Shown in pieces: positions 42,768 to 53,842 of a DNA stretch of 64,000 nucleotides. Where the stretch lies: the NCBI GenBank assembly GCA_018524725.1, contig JAEUWP010000414.1:62001-126000 (forward strand). Reading direction: 5' to 3'. The notes beneath the pieces are model-generated. The model ran no database searches, was not told the DNA's origin, and worked only from the letters and a program-made list of their open reading frames with translations. Numbering within the stretch: position 1 is the stretch's first letter; each line of letters opens with the position of its first letter. Source of the DNA: Podaxis mareebaensis (lineage: Eukaryota; Basidiomycota; Agaricomycetes; Agaricales; Agaricaceae). Both the position numbers and the translations under genes were made by a program.

Positions 42768-45383
42768 ATGTCTAACTCCAAAGGCTCTTCTGGAGTCGTT
42801 GGAGGTATGTTGAAGAAAGTCAGTTCGAGAATTTCTCGCTGCTGCTCGGGTGCTAGTCTAGCACCTTCTCTCACTCAACCTTGTGAAGCATCCAAGGGAC
42901 CATTCGCTGGCTTAGAGAACAGAGATAATTTCATTCGCAAGCCTCCCTCCCCATCCCCATCCCTTGGTACTAAATGTACTCTTTCCACTGATACTGGCTT
43001 AGCCTCTCAACTTGAGAGAATTACTATTGCCAAACGTCATGAAGATGACGACGCTGCCTCTTCCTCTCATTCAGCTGAGGAAGATAATGACTACCAATCC
43101 GATGGAGGAACCTCCACTCCCAAATCCATTGCTCAATCCCTCACGCTGGTTTGTGAAAATATCGACTTATCACCTGAGATTGCCCCCTCTTCTCACAGGG
43201 TTCTCTCACCTGCTCAGGCCATCGCCTCATCATACGGCTATGTTCCCCCAACTCCCAGAGCAGCTTGGGATGAATCCCAGCCCTCAGACCCCCTCCCAGC
43301 CCTCCCAACCTTCACTCCCATCTCCCCCCCAGCTGACACCCAGCCTCAAGGTGAGGACCCTGCATCCCACAGAACAGATTGGTCAGCAATCCGTTCCATC
43401 CTCTGTGACACCTTTAGTGACATTGATGTCACCTCCACTCATGACCCTAAAGTGCTAAGCCTTCTCACAGTGCTTCTTTCTTTCTCTTCTAGTTGGTTCT
43501 CATCATGGGCTAACAATGGAGGAGACCTCTCAACCTTTGAGGGCACTTCTTCCCTCATTCATTTAATGCAAACTATCACTCATTCTGAGCAACTCCGGAA
43601 CAAACCCGTTCCTCTTAACAATCACACTGTGCATCTCTATGACACCATCTCAATGCAGTTTCCTCCCTCCCACACCCTATCTCCCACTCCTATGCCCATG
43701 TCAACTGGGCATTGTCAAGAACGTCAGGCTGAAAAAGCACTGGCAGTGTCCTCCCCTTCCCCTAAAGATGCCTCTGGGTTTCTCCAGGGCTCTTCCCCTA
43801 CTCCCATCTCTGACACCTCTGGGATACTCCAGGGCTCAGACTCGCAATTCAAAAAGGACACTGCTCAAGCAATCACCCTTTCACACCTCCTGCCCACTGA
43901 TCCTACTAAGCCTGGTGAGTCCTCATCTGCTAATATTGATGCTGACATGCTTCCTCCTCCCCCTGCCCAACCCACCATCCCTGCCACTCCTGGTCCATCC
44001 AGCCAGGAAAAGGCTAACCCTAACCCTAGCACCTGGTCTATGGTTAATCGTCGCCAGGTGCCTTGCAAAACAGTAGCTGCTCCTGCACAGCATAAGCCTA
44101 TCGTGGCCCCCACCTTCCCCCCTAAGGAATCCCATCCCCCTCCCCCCCCTCGTTCCTCTCTCCCTTCCTCCACTCCTCCTCCTATTAACTGGTCCACCAA
44201 ACCTCAGTACAGGTCTGGTGCACCCTCCCCCTCGACTCAGAGGTCATCTTACTCCAAGGCAGCTTCTCAAATGCCTCTCAAAGTGGATGAGTTGCAAAAG
44301 TATGCTGCTCTCCAAAACCAATTCCCTTCAATGTCGCTGGTCAACATCATCAACTTCCTTCGCAATGCAGGAGACATCAAATCTCCTGCTTCCAAGTCCA
44401 CCTCACCCTCCTCCCGTTCTCCCCAGCCAAAGGCCACCCAAGGCCCCTCTCGCAAGAACATTGTCATTCCATTTAATGAAATGTTCCACTACCTTATGAT
44501 CACTTTGTTAGATCTCATTGTCAGATGCTGCAACAATGAGTTGTATCAAAAGAACCTCCCTCTTTGTGTCGAATCAGCGAGGAAAAATGAGCACACCCTC
44601 TGGCTCAACACTAGCACCGTCGCATCTGAGGTGGAACTTAATGCCATCAAGAAAGGCATCACTGACTCAAACCGGTCAGCTTTCACATCCCTGGACATTA
44701 GGAGTGCAGTCAACCCTTCACTCCCAATGTCCAAATCATTCATTAAATTAACCAACCTCCCATATTTCAAGGAGGATGGTACCCCACACACTGCCAATGA
44801 TATCAAACCCATCATTGATGCTTCTCCTTATGCCAACATTACTAACCACATTGTTGGCAAACCCTGCTTCTGCCGAGTATCGCCCCATTCAGACTCAGCC
44901 ATCCTCTTCTTTGACCTTTGGGACTCTCAAACAGCCTCAAGGGCCAAACTTTATATCAATCACACTATTCTCTTTGAGAATAGAGTATGCACCTTCCGAG
45001 GTGCTAGTATGAGGGTCGCCAGTCCTCTATGTAACTGCTGCTGGAGATGGGGTCATCCCACTCACTTGTGTAAAGCACGCAACCCTAGGTGCGCCATTTG
45101 TGGCGACCCCCACCACACCAACAACCACCACCACGATGGGTACTGCTGTCACAGCAAACCTGGACCCAACCCATGCCCTCCCACCCCCACCAACATCACA
45201 GAATGTCCACATGTGACCTCATTCAACTGCTTGTCATGTGGCTCTAAAGAGCACCACATGAACAGTGACAAGTGTCCATTTTTCCATCACAGATATGACA
45301 AAGAATGGATTATAAACAAACTCAAGGAGATGAAGACTGAGAAGGTGAAGGCCGACTTCAATGCACGTGCTGTTAATGTCTGA
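42768..45383 (+). CDS. LINE ORF1, gag-like RNA-binding protein
   Basis: An intact 871-aa frame starting MSNSKGSSGVVGGMLKKVSS. It would coat the LINE RNA. The first 500 residues are Ser/Pro/Thr-rich and probably disordered, with a repeated SGFLQGSS / SGILQGSD motif; the middle (about 530-720) looks globular. The C-terminus carries a cysteine/histidine-rich array starting CNCCWRWGHPTHLCKARNPR and CAICGDPHHTNNHHHDGYCC, then CLSCGSKEHHMNSDKC, the CCHC-type knuckles typical of LINE ORF1 proteins. It lacks any stop although its partner ORF2 has several. It ends TGA at 45381-45383, overlapping an ATG of ORF2. Confidence 0.88.
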   Translation: MSNSKGSSGVVGGMLKKVSSRISRCCSGASLAPSLTQPCEASKGPFAGLENRDNFIRKPPSPSPSLGTKCTLSTDTGLASQLERITIAKRHEDDDAASSSHSAEEDNDYQSDGGTSTPKSIAQSLTLVCENIDLSPEIAPSSHRVLSPAQAIASSYGYVPPTPRAAWDESQPSDPLPALPTFTPISPPADTQPQGEDPASHRTDWSAIRSILCDTFSDIDVTSTHDPKVLSLLTVLLSFSSSWFSSWANNGGDLSTFEGTSSLIHLMQTITHSEQLRNKPVPLNNHTVHLYDTISMQFPPSHTLSPTPMPMSTGHCQERQAEKALAVSSPSPKDASGFLQGSSPTPISDTSGILQGSDSQFKKDTAQAITLSHLLPTDPTKPGESSSANIDADMLPPPPAQPTIPATPGPSSQEKANPNPSTWSMVNRRQVPCKTVAAPAQHKPIVAPTFPPKESHPPPPPRSSLPSSTPPPINWSTKPQYRSGAPSPSTQRSSYSKAASQMPLKVDELQKYAALQNQFPSMSLVNIINFLRNAGDIKSPASKSTSPSSRSPQPKATQGPSRKNIVIPFNEMFHYLMITLLDLIVRCCNNELYQKNLPLCVESARKNEHTLWLNTSTVASEVELNAIKKGITDSNRSAFTSLDIRSAVNPSLPMSKSFIKLTNLPYFKEDGTPHTANDIKPIIDASPYANITNHIVGKPCFCRVSPHSDSAILFFDLWDSQTASRAKLYINHTILFENRVCTFRGASMRVASPLCNCCWRWGHPTHLCKARNPRCAICGDPHHTNNHHHDGYCCHSKPGPNPCPPTPTNITECPHVTSFNCLSCGSKEHHMNSDKCPFFHHRYDKEWIINKLKEMKTEKVKADFNARAVNV

Positions 45384-48300
45384 ACAATCTTTTCATAACA
45401 CTGCTTCATTATCTAACATCTCAATTTGTTTGTTTAATGTACAAAAGAATTGGAGTACAGTAGAATTCCTTTTAAATTCACCTTTACTCAAAGACATTCA
45501 CATCCTATGCCTACAAGAACCTGCCTTCAGGTTCATTCAAAATATCCCGTCCACATCAGCCTCTGAAGGAGATCCGATGGAAGGACCCCCTATTCATAAG
45601 GATTGGATATTACTTCATGACCAATCCATTCTTAAACCTCACATTCTCACATATGTACACAACTCTATTCATTCTCTCAACCCTATTATTCTTCCAAACA
45701 TTATTTTGTCTCCCAACTTCCAAATGTTCTCACTCTCTATTCCTAGTAAACAGTATTTCCTTAACTGTTACTTTGAAACAAATGACTCTTCATCTATAGA
45801 CTATTTAGAATCATGTATTCATTCCTTCCCCAACAATGTTCATTATGCAGGAGGCGATTTCAACACGAGGTCTCCCAAATGGGATCACAACGCACCCCAC
45901 CATCTTGCACATCCTGATCTGCTGTGCGACATCATGGATATGATTGGACTTACCAGATCTACTCTGATCCAATACTCCCCTACTCATTTTCCTGATGATC
46001 CCAACAAGTCAGCAATGGTAATCGATCTCATATTCGCCATCTCTCTGCCAGACCTTCCTGCCCCCACCCATTCTTACCAACATGATTGGAGATCTCAATC
46101 TGATCATGTCCCCCTCTTCACACACGTCCCCTTGTCATCAACTGTCACCCCAATCACTGTCAAACATACCATACCCAGAGACTCCGAAAAAGAAGCCCTT
46201 TTCCTGTACAACTGCTCCTTGCACATCAAGGCACTTCCCCCTAATTTTGAATCTTCTGATGATGTCAACAAATACTCGACTTCCATTTTCGATATTGTTT
46301 CTGAGGAATGGAATGTGAACATAGTAGAAGTCAAAATTTGTCACCGCTCGAAACCTTGGTGGAATAACCATTGTTCCGATGCTTTACATGCCTTTAATGC
46401 TCATCACACCAAATGAAATTGGAGCAATTTTAGATGCACCACCAAGAGAGCAAAGAGAGCTTTCTTTGATGAAAAGATTTTGGAAATCTCAAGGGAGAAA
46501 TGATGACCTTGGGACTTAATGTCTTGGGTGAAGAAATGAAACCTTCCCCCATCCCAATCCATCCTCCACAAGGGACAACCATGTGATGAACCAGAAAGCC
46601 TATGGAAAGCACTCGATGAGACTTATAATGCAGTGTCTAACAGACCTGTCGATCTTAATACAGCCAACTTTGCTCCTAAACAAGAAGAGCAATCATGGCC
46701 TCCTTTCTCACCCAGGGAATTGACAGATGCCCTCTCACCCTGCGCTAATTCCTCTGCTCCAGGCACAGACCATCTCACATGGGCCCACATCAAATTCCTC
46801 ATGTCCGATGATGTCATCAAATCGAACTTCACATCTTTTGCCTCTGCGTGTATTCAATTCCATACATGGCTGGAATATTTCAAGACATCTACTTCAGTTA
46901 TCATTCCTAAACCAAATAAACCCCATTATTCAACACCTAAAATGTTTCAGCCTATCGTCCTCCTCAACACTCTAGGCAAACTTATCGAGAAGATGATATC
47001 TAATTGTCTTCAATTCGAGTCCACCCAGTTTGATCTCATACACCCCCTTCAATTTGGGGGCATCATTCACTGCTCAACTGAAGATGCAGGAGTCTTCGTC
47101 ACCCATATGGTTTGGACCAGATGGAAAAAGAACTTGAAAACGAGCATCCTCGCTTTTGATGTCACTCAATTCTTTCCTTCTATCAACCACTCTCTTTTAA
47201 TTGAGATTCTTAAAAGACATGGTTTCAATTTGTCTGTAGTCTTGTTCTTTTCAGACTATTTAATTAATTGCTTTACTAAGTATTCTTGGAACAATGACAC
47301 TTCTCCTCCTTTCCCTGCTTCTGTAGGTGTAGGCCAAGGCTTGGCTCTCTCCCCCATATTGACCACTCTTTATCTCTCACCATTCATCCATAAATTCTCT
47401 AATGATGCTCAGTGTAAACTACTCTCCTTCATAGATGATGGTCTCATTATTGTACAATCTGACTCCTTTTGTACAAACTGTAATTTACTCGCTTCTGTGT
47501 ATCTTAGTTGTGAACAATTACTAACCTCCATGGGTCTCACTCTTGAACACGACAAGACTGAGGCCTTTCATTTTTCCAATTGCCCTTGGGCGGAACCTGA
47601 TCCCCATATCACCATCAATCATCCCACAGATGGTCGGCTCACCTTCATTCCCAAGTGTCACCTTTGATACTTGGGCTTTTATTTCGACTGGGCACTCTCA
47701 TTCAAAGAACATGTCCGCTACTATTCTACAAAAGCACTCTCCACAGTCAAGTGCATGTGCCTCCTCAGTAATTCAATCCAAGGCCTATCCCCATTACACA
47801 AACGCCTCTTCTATAGGTCTTGTGTCGTGCCTATAGCCATATATGGCTTCCATTTATGGTTTAATCAAAACAGCTGATATAAAGGCCTCATCAAACAGCT
47901 TCAACAAATGCAATGGTCTGCAGCCTTATGGATCACCAACACATTTCGCACTACACCCACAGGTGGGGTTGAGGCTATTGCTGGTCTCATCCCCATCCAA
48001 CTCCATCTCTTCAAACTCACCAAGTGATGCTCTCTTCACTTCCAAACCCTTCCCCCTTCCCATCCCCTAAAAATCCTTACACATGATGTTGACCCCCTTG
48101 ATGTGCGCTCTACTAAAACTTGGTCCACAGCGCTAGACTTTGTATCTGATGCCCAATTAGTTTTGGACCGATTTAACTGCCTTCACCCTAGCGCCAAGCC
48201 TGGTCAGCATCTTGTTGACCACTTTGACTCCCAAATTCACTTTCACCAATGTCCCACTCCTGTTGATAGTAACGTCAAGGCTAGATACATTCAATCCCTC

Positions 48301-49266
48301 AATGTAGCTAGAGACTCCTCTTTTTCCTCTCCAGTATCATTAGTCATTTCCTCTGATGGTTCTGTTCCCCTCAATCCATGGCTCTCCGCCACCTCCACTT
48401 ACATAGCCTTTGGTTCTTCTGCCTCTGATATTCTCTCCTCTTCCATTCGCCCCTGTGGGGAAGTACTCTCTTCTGATTCTGAATCCTATGCTATCTGCCT
48501 CAGTCTCTTTTCTTCTATCTCTCTCGCTATCTCTTGTAACTATTCCTCTATCTCTTTCTTTACAGACTCTATTTCATCTGCAAAGCTACTGTTTAACTAT
48601 GGCCCCCACAGTGCTCACAAGGACGCTTTAGCTGTCATTCCTCTTCTCTGAGAGTGGTTGTCCTCCTCCCCCCTCAACAACATCCATTTCTGGTCAGTCC
48701 CATCATCTGAAAAATGGTCAGTTCACTTCCAAGCGCACAACCTTGCCAAATCACTGCACATTCCCAATAACCCATGGTTCCCCATCCACACTTCTTTAGG
48801 GTATGTTTGCAACCATTACACCACCAAATGCCTCACTCTCTGGAGGCAGAAAATGAACGTTCCTAAATACTGAGGCCACAACTGGCTCCCCCTTACCAAC
48901 CCAGCAGACCAACCTCTGGAACCTAAATACACCAACGGCGGCACCTGGCTCTCATCAGGACTTGGTGTTGACCCCAACCTATGTGTGTGCTTTACCCACT
49001 GTGTAACCAACCACATGCCCATTGGTGCCTTTAGACAGCACTTCTTCCCAGGGCACTACATCACCTCCTGCCCATGTGGTGAGGAACTCAAAACACAGGA
49101 CCACATCATCCACCACTGTCCCCTCTACCATTGGCCTTTTGGTATTCGCTCAAATATCTTTTGGCTCATCGAGTTTCTTTGTGAAAACCCAGCGGCATTT
49201 TCATTTGCTGACCAGATACAAGGACCAATAACTTTTGAGGACTACAACACTCAACAGCTTACTTGA
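45361..49266 (+). pseudogene. LINE ORF2: endonuclease, reverse transcriptase, RNase H
   Basis: Encodes the enzyme that nicks DNA and primes reverse transcription there. An APE-type endonuclease comes first (ILCLQEPAF, YAGGDFNTRSPKW, SQSDHVPLF; 45430-46130). A TGA at 46414-46416 and more stops around 46500-46560 precede the RT (46633-47667) with SAPGTDHLTWAHIKF, VGVGQGLALSPILTTLYLS and the catalytic LLSFIDDGLIIV. After the TGA at 47665-47667 the frame continues (YLGFYFDWALSFKEHV). RNase H follows at 48350-48600 with SSDGSVP, SDSESYAI and FFTDSISSAK, then a C-terminal HCVTNHMPIGAFRQHFFP ... SCPCGEELKTQDHIIHHC zinc-like region. The second copy has sense codons at several of these stops. Confidence 0.92.
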
Positions 49267-49589
49267 CAAGAGAGGCTGGCTTTACACAGTGCTCCGGACA
49301 TTCACTGAAAGGGTCTTTCTCTTTTTCTCTCTCTCTTATTATGCTTGCCTTTTGCTAGCTCCCTCTTTCCCCTCCCATTTCACTTTCGTCTCTTTTCTCT
49401 CTATATGTTTGATTAGCTGTACTCTCTATCTTGTGTTGGTTGCCTCTCGCTAGCTCCCTCACTCCCCTCCTCACTTCTTTTTCATTTTCTTTTCTCTCTG
49501 TTTCTTTCTCATGTCTGTAGGTTCCAGTTCTTGGGACTGCTATCACACACCCATTTGTAGTAGCTAGTCTATTGCAATAAATGATGATT

Positions 49590-49609
49590 AAAAAAAAAAA
49601 AAAAAAAAA
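49590..49609 (+). other. Poly-A tail of LINE copy 1
   Basis: Twenty uninterrupted A residues follow AATAAATGATGATT and end at the target-site duplication. An unbroken tail argues for a fairly recent insertion. Confidence 0.9.
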
Positions 49610-49622
49610 GACCTGGGCTCAC
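49608..49622 (+). repeat. Target-site duplication, right of LINE copy 1
   Basis: AAGACCTGGGCTCAC, the partner of 42660-42674. Confidence 0.9.
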
Positions 49623-50594
49623 AAATTGTGGCCATAGTGATTCAGGGGGCCTGTGCCAATAAAGGGGTCATTGAATTTATGGACAAATCTATTAAGGAGA
49701 CTGTCGCTACACACAACTCTATTAGGGTAAGTGCTAGTTGTTAGCATCACGCTTTTCTGACCTAATTTTGTACAGAAAGAAAACATGGGTCACATATCAC
49801 AAATGGGCTTATCTGCAGGCTTGTGGAATAGGCCAATGCTTGACTGGGTCTGAAACATGTGCTTCCACAAGAGCAACTTTGCAGAACATGAGCACATCAA
49901 CTATGATGCTAGCTCCACTTTTGCTGTTCTGTGGAGTCTGGCCTGTGTTCTCCTTCCTGATGAAATCATTCAAGACTATATCACTTTTATTGAGCTGTTA
50001 GGAATACACTGCATGGATGCCAAGGGAACAATGGACCACAATTGCAATGGCCTTGGATCATATCACATTGATATCAACAGAAAGGATTTCGAGTTCCATA
50101 ATGCTGAGCTTGCACCTCCAACAGGTGTTATGGCAGAAAACTACTGCCGGTGTGTAGTCAATTCTCCCTATCACACTAGTGCTTATTTTTACTATAGGCA
50201 TATTCATATGGAGAACCAGCCTCACAACTGGGCTATTTCACTGACTATGTCCTGCAAGCATGACCCTGATGTGAGTAGTATTGACATAGGTGGTCACTTC
50301 TATATTGCCTCTCATGGCATATGGATCCAAGCCACTGCAAATACACTTATTGCTTGGTGTCCCTGGCATTGGCATGGTACTAGCCTATTCTTAGTTGATC
50401 CCCTAAACCCTGTAAAGGAATATCACCAGCACAGTCTCTGCTTTGTTACTTCAGACCAACTTCCAAAGGCTATTCATGATTGGTAGATGAAGAAGAAAAC
50501 ATGTGAGGAGGTTGAGGAGGAATTTGTAGCCCCACACATAGAGCATGACTTTGATAGAATACACAAAATTATACACTCTCACCGGCTCAAGTAG
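49623..50594 (+). pseudogene. Gene Y, 3' part, 2OG-Fe(II) oxygenase-like C-terminus
   Basis: Continues the frame of 42128-42674: QIVAIVIQGACANKGVIEF, then FMDKSIKETVATHNSIR and a GTAAGTG donor near 49727. The main exon (about 49830-50594) contains NCNGLGSYHIDINRKDFEFH, HIHMENQPHNWAISLTMS and GGHFYIASHGIWIQA, then WHWHGTSLFLVDP. The H-x-E-N ... GGHF ... HGTSL layout resembles a double-stranded beta-helix dioxygenase of the kind expanded in transposon-rich mushroom genomes, possibly TET/JBP-like; an HxE instead of HxD would be unusual. A TAG at 50484-50486 may be a decayed codon, since the frame goes on to a second TAG at 50592-50594. AATAAA lies at 50669-50674. The fold assignment is tentative. 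Confidence 0.42.
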
Positions 50595-50920
50595 GTATTT
50601 AGGCCCTCTGCCCTATGGACTGTATTTCACTTCATACTACCAATCCTGTGCCTTATTGAATCCTGTACAATAAACCCAGTATAGCATTATTATCTCTCAA
50701 GTGCTTTTGCTATTTGTCAGTCCATTTCAAGCTCAAAATAGCTAGGCTTTGCAGTGTGAATATCTAGACAATAATAGCCACCATCACTGCTGCCAACATG
50801 CTGGCAGAGAACTTCCAGCAGTCCTAATCAACTGGGCTGTGGCCTCTGCTTCAAACACTATTCAGTTTTTATCAAAGGTATTTAAATTTGCTATGCGAAG
50901 GATCCAGTTCCCCTAACACT
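50595..50920 (+). other. Intergenic spacer with polyadenylation signal
   Basis: Holds the AATAAA of gene Y (50669-50674) and whatever promoter gene X had. No ORF. Confidence 0.45.
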
Positions 50921-51422
50921 ATGCCAGATCAACCTTCTACTCCAGATTGCCCAAAGTTGATATGGCAGGCTAAGCCCAACACCACTCCTCAGACCACCAC
51001 TGGTAACCCAGCCCATAACAGTCCTCTAGTACCAGAAACTCCTCTCCCTACCAAGCGTATCCCTTTGATTTTTTGTGCCAATCAGTTGAAGAACAAAAAT
51101 CCCTCTGTGGGTGCCAGGCATGGTAGTAGTAGCACAAACAGCTTAGAGAGCAACCCATCCCTCCTACTGGGCCTGGACTCTATCTCTCACTCTCCAAGTC
51201 CAGCTACCACTACTGTACCAGATGCTCCAACTCCACATCCCCCTTCTCCATCTCCCATTCTGACTGAAAGAGCTTCAAGTCCAGCTGAAGAAGATCAGCC
51301 CAGTTCACTCAAGAGGAAATTTGCAATTGCAGGTAAGGTATTCCATATTTCTAGAGATACTCTACTAATTCTCCAAATTAGATCTTGAAGATGCAAATGA
51401 GGTGTCTATAGCACAACAGTGC
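50921..51422 (+). pseudogene. Gene X, 5' part, interrupted by G4b
   Basis: Starts MPDQPSTPDCPKLIWQ at 50921 and encodes a Pro/Ser/Thr-rich N-terminus followed by SLKRKFAIA, a basic stretch. A 49-bp intron (51333-51381: GTAAGG, CTAAT, TTAG) joins it to DLEDANEVSIAQQC, after which the G4b LTR begins at 51423. The next codons are found in frame at 24742-24588, on the far side of G4a. Product unknown; disordered N-terminus plus short helix. It is the best evidence that the region between G4a and G4b has been inverted. Confidence 0.55.
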
Positions 51423-52088
51423 TGTTTGGGTGAGGCCACTTTGGTCCATAAAGAGGCCCAATATGTATCTGTAGATCATATCAAAGGAGACTTCTTGTGT
51501 ACTAATGGATAGATTACCTTTAAGCACTGACAGAGTCAACATGTCAAGATAACTATTACTTATAGTCACACAATACGTCTACTTCCTCAATAGAATCTTA
51601 GCAACTTAGAGAGCGATATAGATTATAGAGAACAACTTAGAATCGTATCACTTATTGTTGATAAAGACTTCTATTCGAGTCTCCACCTAACCAAGTAGAA
51701 ACAATGCTTTCTACTTGTTAGTGTTGATGGCTTATATACCTAGGACAGTGTATCTAAATATATCTACATTAGAACTTTCCAGAAGTTCTTCAGGTACCAA
51801 GGCTCAACTTGGAGATTGACTCGGAACAAAAGAACCACAATTCTACTAATAATAGTTCAATACAAAAACTTCTTTGATAAGGAAGTCTTCTTTTCTAATA
51901 ATAGTATGAAAGCTTATCAATCCATTAAAGTCATATGACTTTTGATATTACATAAGCATAGTTGATGTCAGAACTATAGAAGAAGAAACAAACAAACTAA
52001 AGACTAAAGATTTCAGATAAAACAAGAGACAAATAGATTGAAAACATAATTAGTAAATGTATAGCAAACATTTACTGAGTTCATAACA
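51423..52088 (-). repeat. 3' LTR of G4b (LTR3)
   Basis: 666 bp, TGTTATGAACTCAG at 52088 to CACCCAAACA at 51423 on the minus strand. Same length as LTR1 and sharing its diagnostic variants (GAAATCTTTAG, TTCTTCTTCTATAG, GATATATTTAGAT, CCTAGGTATATAAGCC) against LTR2. Confidence 0.9.
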
Positions 52089-52132
52089 CAATCCCTTTCC
52101 TATAGAAAATGTCCACATTTTCAATTACTATA

Positions 52133-53134
52133 CTACTGCTGTTCACTAGGGAATACAGTTCTGATATCTAGTCTTTGTTCTTCTTCATTGTAATAGTAAG
52201 TGGTAGTCAGATTTCATATAGTGTTTATGTTCCTTTCTACCAGAGGAGGTAATTGAACATTTGACTGTCCAATTAACGGGTTTTGTCATTGTCACTGTCC
52301 TAGAACTCCACTGTTCTTTGTATAGTGACAATACTTTCTGATTGTACTCATTGGCATTTGTTGCATAGGTGTGAGGTGTGGTGAGGGAGTGATGGGTGAA
52401 TGAGGATGATTCTTGCACTTCCAACTATAATGCCCATTCCCATTGCAAAACCTACAGGAGTACTTCAGACATTGGTACACCAGATGTCCTACTGACCTGC
52501 ATTTCCAACATCCATTCTCATAAGCTCATTGGAGTGACATAGGGAGTAAGGCGACTTTGTCGAGTGGAAGGGTTCAATTGATAACTTTCTGCTCCCAGTT
52601 GGGTATGTTGCTTATTGGGTTTTCTGACCTTCGAAGTTTATCAATAATGTGGTAGAGGGAAGGGAAAAGAGAGATGTTGGGTTGTTCTTGGAGAGGTAGT
52701 TTCTCCTCAGTGATAAGTCCTTCGTTAATGAAGGGGTCGGTTCGATATGTGAAGTTGAATGGTCTTCCCTGAGGTGGTTCTGGAAGTGGAGTTGGTTTGC
52801 AAGTAGGTTGATCAGGAGTGGATGTTGGATCCATGATTCTAGGGATGGCTTGTGGTGATACCTCACATAAGTATGACAATGCAAGTGTTGCCATTTGTTT
52901 TGCAAAATGAATGTGATATTTGTCATGATGTTCAGATGGGGTGTTGTATTCAAGGTTCTGAATATGGGTAGCAGTGTTGTGGAGGTCGATCCATTCTTCG
53001 TGACCCTTGGAGGGTGGTTTGATCTTGGGAATAGGGGTTGAGATGATCCATGGAGCTAAGGGGTGATTCAGAGAGAGCAAATCAGGAGAGAGAAGGGTAG
53101 CCAGATCAATTTCAATGTTGAGGGAGTTACTCAT
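52133..53134 (-). pseudogene. G4b post-pol ORF 2 with two CCHC knuckles
   Basis: MSNSLNIEIDLATLLSPDLL at 53134, open to a TGA at 52574 and again stopped just before AYENGCWKC. The knuckles CWKCRSVGHLVYQC and CRFCNGNGHYSWKC match G4a. At the four codons that are TGA in G4a this copy has sense codons, so the two copies decayed independently from a longer intact ORF. Confidence 0.72.
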
Positions 53135-53842
53135 AATGTCAAGTGTGATAGTTCAATGAAGTTTTAGTTAACCTTGTGTTAGATTGAACATAGATTGATT
53201 GCATGTGTTTGTTATCTTACTAATCAACTACTTTGCTATAGTTAGACTAGTAACTGTTCTTTCTTATCTAATCAACTACTTGGCTTGTAGCTAATTAGTA
53301 CTACTTCTAGTAATGTCCTTCGCCATCTATGTTGTAGATAGCCTCATTGTTGAAGTCAAATTTGAAATCAGCATCATAATTGTCTGATAAGTAGGCATAT
53401 CTGGTTGAAGATGAGAAAGGATATTGTTTGTTACTGGAAGTTCTGGAAAATGTTGTGTGAGGGTTTCTTCGAGTGTGACAATAGGTGGTAGCTCTGGAAA
53501 ATTGTTTTTTTTATTTTTATTTCAACATTTATTGCAATAGACTAGCTACTACAAACAGGTGTGTGATAGCAGTCCCAAGAACCAAAACCTACAGACAGAG
53601 AAGGAAATAGAGAAAAGAGAAAGAGAAAAGAAGAGGGGAGTGAGGGAGCTAGCAATGAGACAGCCAACACAAGATAGAGAGTACAACTATTCAAATATAG
53701 AGAGAGAAAAGAGACGAAGAAGAAGTGGGAGGGGAGAGATGGAGCTAGCAAGAGGCAAGTGTATATAGGAGAGAAGAAGAGAAAAGAGGAAAAGACCCTT
53801 TCAATGAACGTCAGGAGCACTGTGTAAGGCTAGCCTCTCTCA

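Larger units (their letters stand above)
42675..49608 (+). mobile_element. Non-LTR retrotransposon (LINE) copy 1, full length
   Basis: A 6.9-kb LINE with a 93-bp 5' leader, ORF1 (42768-45383), overlapping ORF2 (45361-49266), a CT-rich 3' UTR, AATAAA (49576-49581) and a run of 20 A (49590-49609). A 14-15-bp target-site duplication brackets it. The endonuclease + RT + RNase H arrangement places it near the Tad1/I group. Confidence 0.93.
51423..53504 (-). mobile_element. Ty3/gypsy chromovirus G4b, 3' part
   Basis: Minus-strand element homologous to the 3' part of G4a: end of post-pol ORF 1 (53504 to about 53330), post-pol ORF 2 (53134-52133) and a 666-bp 3' LTR (52088-51423). It is cut at 53504 by LINE copy 2; the rest lies beyond the window. 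Its 3' flank is GCACT, equal to the 5' flank of G4a. Confidence 0.9.

Noticed and set aside
43865..44200. Gly-rich minus-strand frame
   Set aside because: Shadow of the proline-rich part of LINE ORF1.
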